From Xanthoparmelia taractica (taxonomy: Eukaryota > Ascomycota > Lecanoromycetes > Lecanorales > Parmeliaceae), in the NCBI GenBank assembly GCA_033085395.1, contig JANQBS010000157.1:1-64000 (forward strand): 64,000 bases of DNA, given 5' to 3'. Below the pieces are notes generated by a model, which did no database searches, was not told where the DNA came from, and worked only from the letters and a program-made list of their open reading frames with translations. Both the position numbers and the translations under genes were made by a program. Position 1 is the stretch's first letter; each line of letters starts with the position of its first letter. Shown piece after piece: positions 34,489 through 45,660 of the stretch.

Positions 34489-35831
34489 ATGACTTCTATA
34501 GCACCGCCGACAGATGGAGACCAAGATAGAGGCCCTTCGCTTATGGCTATTTACTGGGTCGGGAGCGCCGTCGCATTTTTGGTCGTCTCACTCAGAGAGA
34601 GCGGCCGTGTAATGATCCGAAAACTTGGACTCGACGACTATATGATGTTATTCACGTTGGTAGGCCATCCGTCACATTCGTGGCTTCCATACTGTTCGCG
34701 ATATCATAGTGACAACCTCAGCTTCTTTTCTTTATTCTCGCCTCCTTCTCCACATACCTTGCAAGTATTGGAGGCTGTCGTCATCTCTTCTATTTAACCC
34801 CACAGCAACAATTACAAGCTGTCAAGTATAATTGGATCTCGCAAATATGGGGCATCTTTGGCTTTGCAACAGGAAAGATCTCTGTAGCGCTCTTGATTTT
34901 GCGACTTATCGGCCCCAACACCATTTGGAGGAAATGGGTCCTCTACACGGCGATGGCTTCAGTGTTCTTGATCAATGCTCTGGGGTGTATACTCACCTTC
35001 GTCCAATGTGACCCCCCGAGAGCATTGTGGGCCGCAAACATGTCATCAACTGCTGGAACCCCAGGATCCAGAGCGACTACGCCATTTTTTCATCGAGTAT
35101 GTTCCCACCATCGATTGTATCTTTGCACCAGCTAGCAGCTCTACTTATGCTTAGCAGGTTGGAATGTCTTCATTGATGTAGTTCTTGCCGTGCTACCTAT
35201 TACTTGCTTTTGGCCTCTTCAAATGAGTCGCAGGAAGCGTATAAGCTTGTGCGTTCTTCTGGGGCTTGGTCTTCTGTACGTTCATACTCTCTTGGGCTTC
35301 CTGAAACCTAGTTGCCTGGATGCACCGTCCATACTCTCGTCGATGTTCGCCTTCCCAACCCGCCGCGAAATATAAGTGTCACAAACGTGAGCTAACTAAG
35401 AACGAAAGCGCCGCCATCTGCGGTTCCATCAAGATCCAATACCTGGCCGGACTTAACGCCCGTTCTGATCTTACTTGTGAGTCCAATGACTCCGCATTTT
35501 CCGAGATTGCACCGTTCTGTCTTGCTCGCGCATCTGTGTTTCCCATGCGCCCCGGCACTGTCCTTGGACTAACAATCCCACACAACCTTCAGGGGAAACA
35601 TATGATCTATACGCGTGGTCAGGCTCCGAACTCTTCGTCATCATGACCTGCGGCTCGATCCCGCCCATTAAGCCGCTGTACGACTTCCTGGTTGACTCCA
35701 AGCGCCACCGTCACAGAGGATATGCACCACACGGCTCCTACGAGCGGAGCTATGAGCTAAACGGGAAGACCAAGGTAACAGAAAGTGGGAGCAACCGGTC
35801 AAACGCAAGTGAATCTGCGGTAGTCTGCTGA
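34489..35831 (+). pseudogene. Pth11/rhodopsin-like 7TM protein with a one-base frameshift
   Basis: Exons 34489-34659, 34722-35096, 35158-35275, 35409-35476 and 35593-35831 reconstruct a fungal rhodopsin-like 7TM protein. Landmarks are DDYMM after helix 1, KYNWISQIWGIFG, GKISVALL, the VQCDPP loop, NCWNPRIQSDY, a helix before MSRRKRISL, LNARSDLTWETYDLYAWSGSE, and the closing IPPIKPLYDF. Introns are 61-133 nt with good branch points (GCTAACTAAG before 35408). The frame of VQCDPPRALWAA (to ~35038) differs by one base from that of the obligatory NCWNPR segment (from ~35045), and no splice solution repairs it. Either the gene is dead or this is a base-calling error. The tail is Ser/Asn-rich and cytoplasmic. 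Confidence 0.75.
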
Positions 35832-36134
35832 GAGAAATGGTAGGCGATAAACGGCTTCATGGCCTGCCTAGTCTTGGTTGTCCTCTGTCTACTTACTATT
35901 CACTTACAAAGAACTAGTGGTTTAAAGCTCATCCCTCTTTCCATAGTGTTGCCAATCTTGATGAAATCACAACATGCAAGATGTGAAACACGTAGCCATG
36001 TCTCAGCGAACGCTTTTGTTCAGGAAACGTATTCGCCAAAGTCGTATTTAGGACGGGATCCCTAATCTATCTGGTAGCATAGAGCCTCTTGTCCAATGAT
36101 GATGATAACATCGGATGTTCTCGCATTACTTTAC

Positions 36135-36225
36135 TCGCTTCTTTTAACGGTTTTGGCATCTGCTCTCCGAATGCCAAGCCGGTGTGGATCAATGTTGCTC
36201 CGGAGAAGAGTTTTCACTCCTTCCG
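36135..36225 (+). repeat. Dispersed repeat, less mutated copy
   Basis: This shares word order with 5786-5860 but has normal GC content. The pair shows what the element was before RIP. The element's full extent and class are not clear; alignment fades after GAAGAGTTTT. Confidence 0.5.
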
Positions 36226-36381
36226 ATTTCGTGACAACCCTACTAAAATTCAAAAGAAATTAACAGAACCTTGTCTTCAACATTATGTTATACGGCGAAT
36301 TCAAATGCTTGCTTCAGATGCTTTGAAATTTGACCGTAGGACTGTTCGTAAATCCTAACCCAAACGCAGTCTCGGTAAGGA

Positions 36382-36410
36382 GGCTGATGTGGCCGAAGGC
36401 CACTTCAGCC
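36382..36410. repeat. GC-rich hairpin, 13-bp stem with one mismatch
   Basis: GGCTGATGTGGCC, loop GAA, GGCCACTTCAGCC; 12 of 13 stem positions pair. The inner stem (GTGGCC/GGCCAC) resembles the hairpin at 13252-13271 (GGTGGC/GCCACC), which suggests a family of mobile or palindromic elements. Confidence 0.7.
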
Positions 36411-36777
36411 CTTCTTGTCGTGGTCTACCTAAATAATTCCACAACATGTTTTAATAGTCTACTGTATCTATCAAGATCAGGCCGTGCTGAGCCTTGCATC
36501 GCTAATGCTCATTTCAATAGACCCTTCGAACCAGATACTTGAGCGAGTCTTTATCTGACTCTCAGCTGCATTGGATTTACTATAGGCTATCATGAGCAGA
36601 TTCTTTGCATTCACGCTCCTCCTCCTTCTCCAATGGGATTAAACTTGACGACACCCATATGTGTCCGCACGAACGCCCTCCTTCCCTCTTTGGGGATACT
36701 CTAAGCTTACTCCCCCCGGATCTTTGAAAGACCGAAGTGCCGATTCAGCGATAGATGTGTGGTAGAGAGTCGCTGCT

Positions 36778-37263
36778 TCAGCTGGCAGCTTGTGGGGAAA
36801 TGAGCACCACGGAATCTCCTGTGAATTGGATGAGTCTCAAGCAGAAATTAAGACCGAAGTAGGACGACAAGTCTCATAAAATACCTCGGACAAAGAGCAT
36901 CTCTGATTGCTTCTTAATGGTCTAAGGCCAAATAGTTAGCATGGGGCGTAAAGGTGGCCTAGCGTGACCGACCTTGACGGTTTCTTCTTCCTCGTCGTCT
37001 TCCTCCACTACGTAGACAGTCTCCTCTACTTCGCCGAGCACGAGATTGCAATGACTATCATATGCCTGCATACATGACGGACTCAGTCAGTGGTCCGTTC
37101 ACATAGTACGCTCAAAATAGTCACGAAATAAACATACATGTAAACGACCTTTGAGCTCTCGGTCTCCTCTTAGCTTCACGAAAACGATTTCGTCCAACGA
37201 CAATCGAACCAAATCCAGCGGCTCCGACACAGCTGCCGTGTCTCCATCTCCAGTGTCTGCCAT
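36778..37263 (-). CDS. LSM3: U6 snRNA-associated Sm-like protein LSm3
   Basis: LSm3 is a subunit of the Lsm2-8 ring that binds the 3' end of U6 snRNA in the nucleus and of the Lsm1-7 ring in cytoplasmic mRNA decay. Four short exons (37263-37138, 37065-36973, 36921-36885, 36818-36778) give 98 aa, the usual size. The Sm1 motif region reads EPLDLVRLSLDE, VKLRGDRELKGRLHAYDSH and NLVLG. An acidic linker follows, and the Sm2 motif is MLFVRGDSVVLIS. All three introns (72, 51 and 66 nt) are in phase with canonical ends. It is read divergently from the eIF2B delta gene, with 220 bp between the start codons. The gene is intact and there is little doubt about its identity. Confidence 0.95.
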
Positions 37264-37483
37264 CTTTGGCTGTCAACGAATCGAAAATCGGTCCTGGTGC
37301 GGACAAGGAACGATTACGCGGGCGGAATATTTGCGCGGCAAAATTAGGCGCGAAAATGGATTTCGAATCTTTGAGTCACCTCATTCTGCTCAATTGCACC
37401 GGAGATCATGAGACCAACCTTCAAGCTTATCCCAGATCTCTCATCTATCTACGGCACCTTATGACAGTGCGAAGGGGGACGTA
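37264..37483. promoter_or_regulatory. Shared divergent promoter of LSM3 and the eIF2B delta gene
   Basis: Only 220 bp separate the two start codons, which point away from each other, so both core promoters must lie here or extend into the 5' untranslated regions. No clear TATA box is seen. Confidence 0.6.
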
Positions 37484-39011
37484 ATGCCCTCGAAAAATGT
37501 TGAACCTGAGAAGAAGGTCCCAAACGGCGAGGAGAAAATACCGTCCATGACTGAGCAATCACCTGCACCAAATGGCACGGCCATAACGAACAAAATTTCT
37601 GAGAAAAAGGCGCATCCGGCTGAAGGGCCCAAAGAGAAGGAGCTGTCAGGCAAAGAAAAGAAGGAATTAGCCAAAGCCCAGAAAGCTTCGAGGAGAGCAG
37701 CAGAGAAACAGAAACAGCAAGGTCAACCAGCAGTCGATTTAGTTGTAGGAAACAAAGGAGACCTCCGAAAAGAGTCAGAAAAGAAGAGTCCTCTGGGACC
37801 GGCAATACCTGATTCGAAGACCCAACACAAGAGGACCGGCTCTACCAGTGCAGGTGCACAATCTTCATTGCCGCACCGACAAGCTCCATCGCATGCTGCA
37901 CCGGTTCCGGCCGAGCCCGAGAAGGAGAACAAGAATGTCGCCCTTTTCGATCATCTATATGGTAACCCAAGAAGAACGACGATTGCAGGAGCGGGCAAGG
38001 ATGTCAACCCCTCTGTGCTAGCATTAGGACTACAGATGAGGAATTACATAGTATGTGGGAGCAGTGCTCGATGTACTGCCATGCTCCTGGCATTCAAAAG
38101 GGTTGGTGTAATTCGGAAGGTCAATATGAGCATTACTAATCCCCACAAAGGTCATTGAATCGTACACGACCCCTCCCAGAAACTCACTACCGCGCCATCT
38201 CACCACACATCTTTCCTCCCAAATCGACTTCCTCGTTTCTTGCCGACCTATCTCGATATCCATGGGTAATGCTATACGATGGCTGAAAGTGGAGATCTCT
38301 AACGTTGACGTCAGTACCCCTGAGTCGCAGGCCAAGTCAGACCTTTGCGACTTGATCGACACTTATGTTCGAGAGAAAGTTACAGTAGCGGACCAGGTCA
38401 TCGCAAGCAAAGCAAATGAAAGAATAGAGGATGGTGATATCATTCTAACATTTGCCAAGAGCAGCATTGTTCAGCAGACTATAGTAGAAGCCTTCCGAAG
38501 GGGCAAGACGTTTCGAGTCATTGTCGTCGACTCGAGGCCGTTGTTCGAAGGCAAGAACCTGGCACGGGCTCTCGCGGACTTGGGCTTGGAAGTACAATAC
38601 TCCCTCATTCACGGTATCAGCCATGTCATCGGGCACGCAACGAAGGTCTTCTTAGGCGCCCATGCCATGATGAGTACAGGACTTTACTCTCGAGTCGGTA
38701 CAGCGCTTGTCGCTATGAGTGCCAAAGAAGCCAATGTTCCCGTAATCGTGTGCTGCGAAAGCGTCAAGCTTACAGAGAGAGTGGCCTTGGATAGCTTCGT
38801 ACATAACGAGGTTGCACCCGCCGAGGAATTGATGATACAGGGCAAAAGTCCTTCGCCATTGTCCAAGTGGCAGGATGTGCCACACTTGCAGCTCCTCAAT
38901 CTCATGTACGATCTCACCCCCGCGGCTTATATCAGCATGGTTGTCACAGAATATGGCATCATACCTCCTAGTTCTGTACCGGTCATTATACGACTGAGCA
39001 CAAATAGTTGA
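37484..39011 (+). CDS. GCD2: Translation initiation factor eIF2B delta subunit
   Basis: This is the regulatory subunit of eIF2B, the cytosolic guanine-nucleotide exchange factor of eIF2. Two exons (37484-38101, 38151-39011) with a 49-nt int­ron give 492 aa. The N-terminus is a long charged Lys/Glu-rich, low-complexity region (to ~residue 150), as is usual for delta subunits. The conserved eIF2B alpha/beta/delta (Rossmann-like) domain then carries FDHLYGNPRR, LGLQMRNY, SARCTAMLLAFKRVI, SCRPISISMGNAIRWLK, ILTFAKSSIV, VVDSRPLFEG, GAHAMMSTG and the closing IIPPSSVP. The gene is intact. It shares a promoter with LSM3, a sensible pairing of two housekeeping genes. Confidence 0.95.
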
Positions 39012-39958
39012 AGGATTTACGTATTGATACGAGGAATTGAGCGACGGCCGCGGAAACAATTCGCAAGATAGATACACCTTCCAGCTCTTGGAGCGCAGCT
39101 CAAGTGTTTCTACATTGCGGTTCAATCAGTTGCACCAGAGCTCGGACCACCAAGAACGCGCTTGAAAGTTCCGGGCAGCGTCATGTTCCCATGGAGGGAC
39201 GGACGAGGTTTAGGATCATCAATAAGAAGACTGCAACACCCTCAATTTGAGCAGAGAATGTTCTTTGCGATCGTGTGAGGTTGCCGATAATATCAAACAG
39301 TATGGAGCGTCATTAATGAAAAGCGCCCTCTGCAGTTGGGCGCTTGCCCATTTTGCCCTCAAAAGTCCCCATCTACTCTCACAGCTGGTATTTCAGAGGA
39401 GAGTCTCGCCCCCGGAAACGACCACCCTTACTTCAAATGAGTTCTAAGTAGATCATTCTTACAGGGATGATACGCATCTGTCATCCTCAACCGCGCTGCC
39501 AATGCAACCATCAATTTCACCTCTAGAGTGTTCGCTTGCGCCAAAGGGTGGCTTGAGCCAGAGCAATCATGGAAGTCTGCACCAATGTCGGAACGGAGAT
39601 GCCCATTTTCACGCTCATACAATAGCAAAATGGTTCGCCAAGGGGACTAGACCAGATATTGTCTTTGAATGCAACATCAATGGACCTGAGTGTTCAACAT
39701 CCCGCTCATGCATCTTTGAGATCGTGAACAACAAGGGCAGCATTCACCTAGTTCATTCCATATTACAAACTCAGTGCACTTAAATGTGTTCATTCATAGC
39801 TTATCTAACTTCAAAAACGATTTCCCACGGGTATATTGTCAATCCTTATCATCCGATCCCCACCCCAAAAACCCCAAAATATTATCAAATGTCCTGACCA
39901 CCTTCATTCTTCCGATCCATGTTCCTCCTCCCCCTTCCCCTTCCCCTTGCCTCCGCCC
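39012..39958. other. Intergenic region, no gene seen
   Basis: Short frames at 39247-39783 occur on both strands without recognisable motifs. Composition is normal. Confidence 0.4.
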
Positions 39959-40585
39959 TCATCCCTGCCCCTCACACCGCCGAATCTCTTTCAATATACC
40001 ATCTTCCTCCTCCGAGACCTCCACATCCTCATCCCCAAGCATATCACGTACCCTGTTCTCCAAATTCGCAATGCATGCCTCCTCCCGCGCCGGCGCAGGA
40101 TCATCAGAGTCCAAGGGCAACTGACACAGACGCCGTATCTCTTTCGCTTTCCAGGTACGTGCCGCCGTCGTCGCCGTCGTCGTTGCTGCTGCTGGGGGAG
40201 GAGAAGGAGGAGGAGCGGAAACTGTTTCCGTCGTTACTGTCGTCACGGTCGTTACGTAACTTGACTGGTGCGCAGATATCATCAGCGAACGGTTACATTC
40301 AATGGGCGCGGCATGTTCTGCCTCTTGTGGGGGGGGGGAGGGGGGAAGAGGGGAGAAGGGGGACGGGGGGCAATTTACCTCGCCTATCGGAGTCATAACG
40401 ATCACAGAAGAAAATGTCTCAGGCATTACAATTTCCAAGCGCCTTCCTTTCCCTGTGAATATGGCGAAGGCAGCGAGCGAATGTCACTCTCTGATACTGG
40501 GGAAAAATTGTAACATGTCAGTATCATCAACAAATCGATCAAGGGAGAGCGTTTTTATCTGGGCTTGATGATGTGTGCGGGTCAT
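39959..40585 (-). CDS. Possible small hypothetical protein, Pro/Thr-rich (193 aa)
   Basis: From ATG 40585 a first exon to 40498 and a second from 40452 to 39959 join in phase across a 45-nt intron with a GTATCA donor and CACAG acceptor. The product has a short N-terminus (MTRTHHQAQIK), a Pro-rich middle, Thr/Val and Ala/Thr runs, and an acidic C-terminus (ARTWKAKEIRRLC, then NLENRVRDMLGDEDVEVSEEE) that looks like a genuine amphipathic helix. The plus-strand frames over the same bases are proline/serine readings of the same low-complexity DNA and are less convincing. The frame stays open upstream of 40585 to about 40846 but lacks an ATG, so another 5' exon is possible. No family recognised. 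Confidence 0.42.
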
Positions 40586-41195
40586 GCATACTTCTTGCGC
40601 CGCGCCCTTGCGGAGTGCTATCGCTGCGAAGAGGAGCGTGGTGATGGAAGCCTCTCTTCTCTTTCGGCTGGAAAGGGGAAGGGGGACTTGTATCGTCGCT
40701 TTCTTGAGGGGGTATATAGGGTTTTTTTGGTCTGGTGATATGGTATGTATATTATATGATCTTTCTCTCTCACTGCGGGTTTTTCGAGGGAGGAGGAGGA
40801 GATTCAGAGTGGTATTTATACAGTTTGCGGACTTTGTTGGGCCCAAGTCCTCGCGGTTCTTCGAGTGCCAACTAGCTTAGCAATCACCCTTCCCCTTCCC
40901 CTTCCCCTTCTGCTCCACAACCACAAGCACAATCTCTCGTCTGCGCTGGCATTTGGACCGAACGTGCATGAGAGAACCATTGTCTCCTTCCTTAACCAGG
41001 AAGATATTTCTCCACTTTGTTCCATTGCTGCCCTCCACTTCACTTCAGTTTGCTTCGCTTTACCGCAGACTTGACAAATACCAATACCCGCAATGCATGC
41101 TCCGAAGCAGAAAAAAAAACCCACGAGTTTTCTTTTCGCCGAGAATCATTCCTATGCATGCATGTCGAGATCCATAGCGTTCGACTGCTTGCCCT

Positions 41196-41255
41196 GCTTT
41201 GCTTTGCTTTGCTTTGCTTTGCTTTGCTTTGCTTTGCTTTGCTTTGCTTTGCTTT
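41196..41255. repeat. Pentanucleotide microsatellite (GCTTT)12
   Basis: Twelve perfect GCTTT units occupy 60 bp, followed by degenerate GCTTG units. It lies in a non-coding region rich in CTTGCTTG and CATGCATG words. The array length should vary between isolates. Confidence 0.95.
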
Positions 41256-41515
41256 GCTTGCTTGGTTGCTTGATCGGTTCATGCATGCATGTACATATGC
41301 ATGTCGGAGATTTTCATGATCGGCTGCCTTTTCTTCTTCTTATCATTTATTTACTCGCTTGCTTGCCTACTTGGCTTGTTCGTTTGCTCGTTTGGCTCGT
41401 TTGTCGGACGGACTAGTTCATGCACAGCTTACCTGCATTGCATGCATGAACGAACGCCTCGCTCCGCTTCGCTTCGTTCCGGGCCGATGTTTGCTTTGCT
41501 TACGGCCGCTGAGAT

Positions 41516-41535
41516 GGTGTGGTGTGGTGTGGTGT
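41516..41535. repeat. Short (GGTGT)4 repeat
   Basis: Four perfect GGTGT units in the same low-complexity intergenic stretch as the longer GCTTT array. Confidence 0.85.
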
Positions 41536-41754
41536 GGCTTGCTTCGTGCAGCTGAGATGTTATGAGATGGGATGGGCTACGTATGGCTCTTAGCGAGAGG
41601 GGAGGGAGAGTGAATTAATGAGCTTGTTTTCTAAATGGGGAGAAATCGGCGCCAGGTATGCAGGCTTTGCGGTGTGAGGGTGGGGAATGAGGGTGGATGG
41701 TTTGATGAGGTGTACCTAGGGATTTGGTAGAAGGAGAGAAAGAAGGGGGGAGTG

Positions 41755-41774
41755 TAGGTAGGTAGGTAGGTAGG
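41755..41774. repeat. Short (TAGG)5 repeat
   Basis: Five perfect TAGG units; related TAGGTAGG words recur near 41970-41985. Simple-sequence DNA downstream of the Sec14-like gene. Confidence 0.85.
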
Positions 41775-42346
41775 TGCGTGTGTGGCGGCTGCATGGAAGG
41801 AGTTGCATTTGCTTTTCGTGCGTAAGGCGGTACTGGGATAAGGTTGAAGAGCATGCATAAGGCCAGGTAGAGTAGATCGAGGTGCATGAAATGCATGTTG
41901 CTAGCGTTGAGACGGGTAAAAGTCTCCGAGGGCCGATCGGCTTGGGAAGGTCGGTGTGAGATCTAAGATAGATAAGGTAGGTAGGTAGTCTAGTCTCATC
42001 TCTATGTAATGCCCGTCCTGTTTCTTTTTTGCTCGCTGTGCTCTGTATATTCAGATTCGCAAGAAGAATGTAACAGTGAGGTGAAGAGAGCCGACGGAAA
42101 ATGAAAGGAATAGTCTATACTCTTTGCTTGCCAAACGCCGAGGGAAAGAATATGTGATGATCTTCTGACAGCAAATGCAATGCCTGGAAAAGGAAAGTAG
42201 TCTAACATGCTCGCATGGAAAGATTCCGCTTATCAGCTACCAGTTCCTGCCCTGCATGCGGGAGAAAGATGAAGTTTGAGTCTCGGGTCGAACCTAATGG
42301 CTCCGACTTCCAAGTCCATGCTGGTATGTACCCACCGTACGTCAAC

Positions 42347-43426
42347 TCACATGACGGCGCTCCCCGCTTTCCCATCTTCTAATGCTTCTCCACTGCCGCC
42401 AACTGCCTCCCCCACGCCCTTGAGATATTTTTCGCTTTCGCCAATCTTTTTCCCCGCGGCCTCCCAACGCTGCTCGATCTGCCTTCTTCTCTCCTCCGCC
42501 AGTTTGTTTAGCGCAGGCCAGTAAATCTTGTGATCGTATTCGAAGTCCACATCCCCACCGTAGACTTTCATCAGCTGCTCCGGCGGTACAATCTTCCTCA
42601 TATCGACATCGAATTTCATCTTCTCCCTCGTCAAGGGATCGATGAACGGGTTGATCAGCTTGAAGAAACCCCACACGATCCACGGCACATTCTTCACGCA
42701 CGCATTGCCAAGCCTTTCCGGGTAATGGTTCTGCAGGATGGAAAGGGTCTGCCGGCCTTGAGCCACGGAAGGATTCTCGCCTTTCCGGCTCTGCTTGAAG
42801 TCGACCAAGATGGCTAGCGTTTCTTGCCCCGGTGGTATCAGGTCGATGCAGCGCTCGAGCATGAATACGAGGTGCTGCATCTGCTTTTCCCTGCCTTTGG
42901 TATTCTGCTTGTGCGGGTTTAGGTATAGGCAGGGTCGGCCATCGTTGTCGTAGCCGAAGATGATTTGTTTCCCCGTCTCATTCTCTTCGGATATGTAGTC
43001 TGCGGTGTGGCTTTCAACTTTGAACTCTCGGCGCCAGGCTAGAGTGGCTTGTAGGCGGGTGACTGCGTGGGCTTCATTCCATTTTGATGCCCGGAGGTAG
43101 CGAAGGAGGCATTCGCGCGTCAGCCAAAGGCGTTCGCTCTCCGTAAGAGGTTGTATTTTGGTCGTTGAAGAGGGTGGAGATGTGGGCGAAGCGGCCCACG
43201 ATTGGACGGTGGCGAGGAGAGAGGCGTATTTAGCTTCCTGGTCTGGGGTGAGGGTCCTGGGAGGTGCTGGGTGGGAATTGGTGGTAGGGTGGAGAAAAGG
43301 GGTAGATATGGAGCCATCGACTGTGGCATTTGAATTTGCTGGCGAACGATTGACCTCCGTTATGTGACCATTGACCGCTTTTCCGTGCCCAATATCGTCC
43401 TGGCCCAGGGTGTCTTGCTCCATCAT
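42347..43426 (-). CDS. Sec14-like CRAL-TRIO lipid-transfer protein
   Basis: This is a phosphatidylinositol-transfer-type protein with a CRAL-TRIO fold that moves or presents phospholipids between membranes. The gene is a single exon of 359 aa with two adjacent ATGs at its start. After a disordered ~95-residue leader comes the CRAL-TRIO N-terminal helix bundle (LLRYLRASKWNEAHAVTRL), then the lipid-binding domain with GYDNDGRPCLYL, LAILVDFKQS, LQNHYPERLG, the gate-helix region NPFIDPLTREKM and VYGGDVDFEYDH. The closest described relatives are the yeast Pdr16/Csr1-type Sec14 homologues rather than Sec14 itself. A charged C-terminal tail follows. The gene is intact; its 3' side is a long simple-sequence intergenic region. 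Confidence 0.93.
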   Translation of the reverse strand: MMEQDTLGQDDIGHGKAVNGHITEVNRSPANSNATVDGSISTPFLHPTTNSHPAPPRTLTPDQEAKYASLLATVQSWAASPTSPPSSTTKIQPLTESERLWLTRECLLRYLRASKWNEAHAVTRLQATLAWRREFKVESHTADYISEENETGKQIIFGYDNDGRPCLYLNPHKQNTKGREKQMQHLVFMLERCIDLIPPGQETLAILVDFKQSRKGENPSVAQGRQTLSILQNHYPERLGNACVKNVPWIVWGFFKLINPFIDPLTREKMKFDVDMRKIVPPEQLMKVYGGDVDFEYDHKIYWPALNKLAEERRRQIEQRWEAAGKKIGESEKYLKGVGEAVGGSGEALEDGKAGSAVM

Positions 43427-45660
43427 GTACGCAGTCGAGCGTAGATCACTCGTCTTCCTCGATGGTGACCTGAGAGAAGCTGTCCACCGGCCAATGAATC
43501 AATAGCTGAACGCTTGTCTGATTACTGTCGAGCTTACAAAAATGTACTTTGTAACTTCAGGGGTGTCGGACCGGTTCAGCCTTAAATGCAGGGCCAAGAC
43601 GCCAAGAACTGTTCTACCTACTTCACAGTCGCAGTCTGATGTTCCCACCTTGAATTTCCTTTCCCTTTCTCAACATCTATTATCATTTCGCAGACTGGCA
43701 AAGACTGGCAAGATGCCATCAATTGTCCTCAACTTGGAGATTATCCCCGTGTGGTTGGCTCAAAGCCTGAAATACTGTTATTCTCTAGGGTCTCAAGGAG
43801 TGGGGGTCATGAAATCTAATCCGAATCTTGTACAGGTCCTCTTCGAGATGTCTCTTTTCCTTACACAGCTTCCCGTGCAGCCTCGAGTATCTAACTTGCT
43901 CGGTTCAGCCGCGTGTTTTCGTTCTACGTTCAGTCACCCTTTTAATCTTTACAATCTCTTTCAATCTCTAGCATTGATTTCATTTGGCTACCGTCGTCTT
44001 CCTGGGCATCACGTTCTCCACCTTCCTCGTGCGAAAGATCTAGTTTATCTTATTGGAACTCTAGTATTTCCAATTTCACTTCTATAGGCGCCGCCACCCG
44101 CGGTATTGCGCGATGGCTTCTTGAAGCAAGACATGCCTAAAGTATCTGGACAGCTTTCGCAGAATAACAACTAGAACTCTACCTCCTGCAGTCACCTCAC
44201 AGAGAAGCTCGCCAAAAAAAGGTGGCGTCCACGCGAGGGTACCGAGTACCTGAAGTGTTACCGTGAATGAATTTTGGAGCCAGAGTAGATGTCTAAGCAA
44301 TGGTAGGAATAAGAGCATGAATCTCTAAAGGTCCACGTAGATCAGCATCAAACCACCATGAGGAACGAGTCAAGTACGTCTAGATGCTGAGTCCTATATC
44401 CTTGCAACTATGAAGCTAATGCTCCCCGCGGCACTGTTCTGACAGGCCGTAATCAGCTGACACGTTATTAGAACCGAAGAAGACGTTGTAGGAGACAACG
44501 TGGACGTTGTACCAGCGTTCTCAATCGGTTGAGGTGACAGCTTTTCCTGCTGCTTGAGTCAATGCCGAGATGGTTATATTCGCAAGCGGGAAAAAACCCA
44601 CCATAAACGCCTCCACGCCCGTGGGAAACGGCGCTTTAGACGCATGGATCGAAATTGCGTTGCCGTCATCTTCGTTATTGTAAAGGAAACAAGATATTTT
44701 GAGTGTTGACGCTGCCTAGTGGCATTTCTGGTCGACGAGTGAAGTCCGCAGAGACTCCCACGAAATACGTAGGAAGTATCAAGTAAGAAAAATTGCTGGC
44801 GCTTTGGGCTCTCTTCGCCTCTATCTGATTTATCACACGCAGTGACGCAGAATAGCAGACTAAGAATACCGCAAAAGGAAAACACATTGCCTCCCTCGAT
44901 CTGGTATACCTTATTGCATGACGCGAGAACGGTAACATTGATACCCGGACTCCGCAGTACTACAGGCAAATTCCTGCATTACATAGACAGCCGCATTGGC
45001 AGAGGCAGGCTACCCAGGCGTTGGCTCCAGCGCCAGGATTGCACTTGCTCTTACATGCACTGGACGCATGCCTTTTTTGTTGTGGCCTGGTTGCTTACAC
45101 GGATATGGAGGTGGGGAAAATGAGGGGTGAGGAGGGAGATGAGGGCAAAGTATGTTACTGTTGTTGTGATTATGCAAGCTTAACATACTGAAGATTGACG
45201 ATGTAATCAATAGCATTCCATACATGGGCTTTACTTCCCACTTGTGCTCTATTCGCTCCAGATCATCGACGCCAAGATTTTCAAAGATCTCCGGATGAGC
45301 ATCACGTGACGTGGCTTCTAAAATGGGCGCTACTTTAGCGCTTTGAAATACGGGACTTGTTTCGCCTGCAGGAAATCGGACGAAATGTTGGTCCGATAGG
45401 ATCCTGGAACCCTTGCTGGATTTGTGATCAATTGTTGATAATGATAATTAGACCATTAGTTCCAGCAGATATATAAAATAATAAAATGACTCCTTCCCCC
45501 AGTCAGTAAAAGAATCCCAATCTTCATCTACTTCACTTGTCTTGCGTAGCATTCCAAGCCCCTCGCTGCTTCAATCTCACCAACAACAACTCTCTACTGC
45601 TTCCTTCATCAATCACAGTCCAATCGATAGATTATCCAGACTCAATTCCCCACCACCAAG
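43427..45660. other. Intergenic region of 2.2 kb, no convincing gene
   Basis: A 181-codon frame at 43542-44087 is hydrophobic with no recognisable motif and poor start context; it may hide a small spliced membrane-protein gene but cannot be supported. Frames at 44574-44969 and 44842-45123 oppose each other. The last ~200 bp before 45661 are pyrimidine-rich (CTTCATCTACTTCACTTG), typical of a fungal core promoter. Confidence 0.4.

Larger units (their letters stand above)
35832..36777. other. Intergenic region with a dispersed-repeat copy
   Basis: No gene was recognised. It contains the better preserved copy (36135-36225) of the repeat eroded at 5786-5860 and a GC-rich hairpin at 36382-36410. 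A frame at 36089-36358 covers the repeat but has no known motif. Confidence 0.45.

Noticed and set aside
39774..40513. Plus-strand Pro/Ser/Arg-rich frames
   Set aside because: They are alternative readings of low-complexity DNA. The minus-strand reading splices in phase and ends in a plausible amphipathic helix.
43542..44087. A 181-codon plus-strand frame as a gene
   Set aside because: It has no family motif, a biased hydrophobic composition typical of AT-rich chance frames, and no supporting intron or start context.
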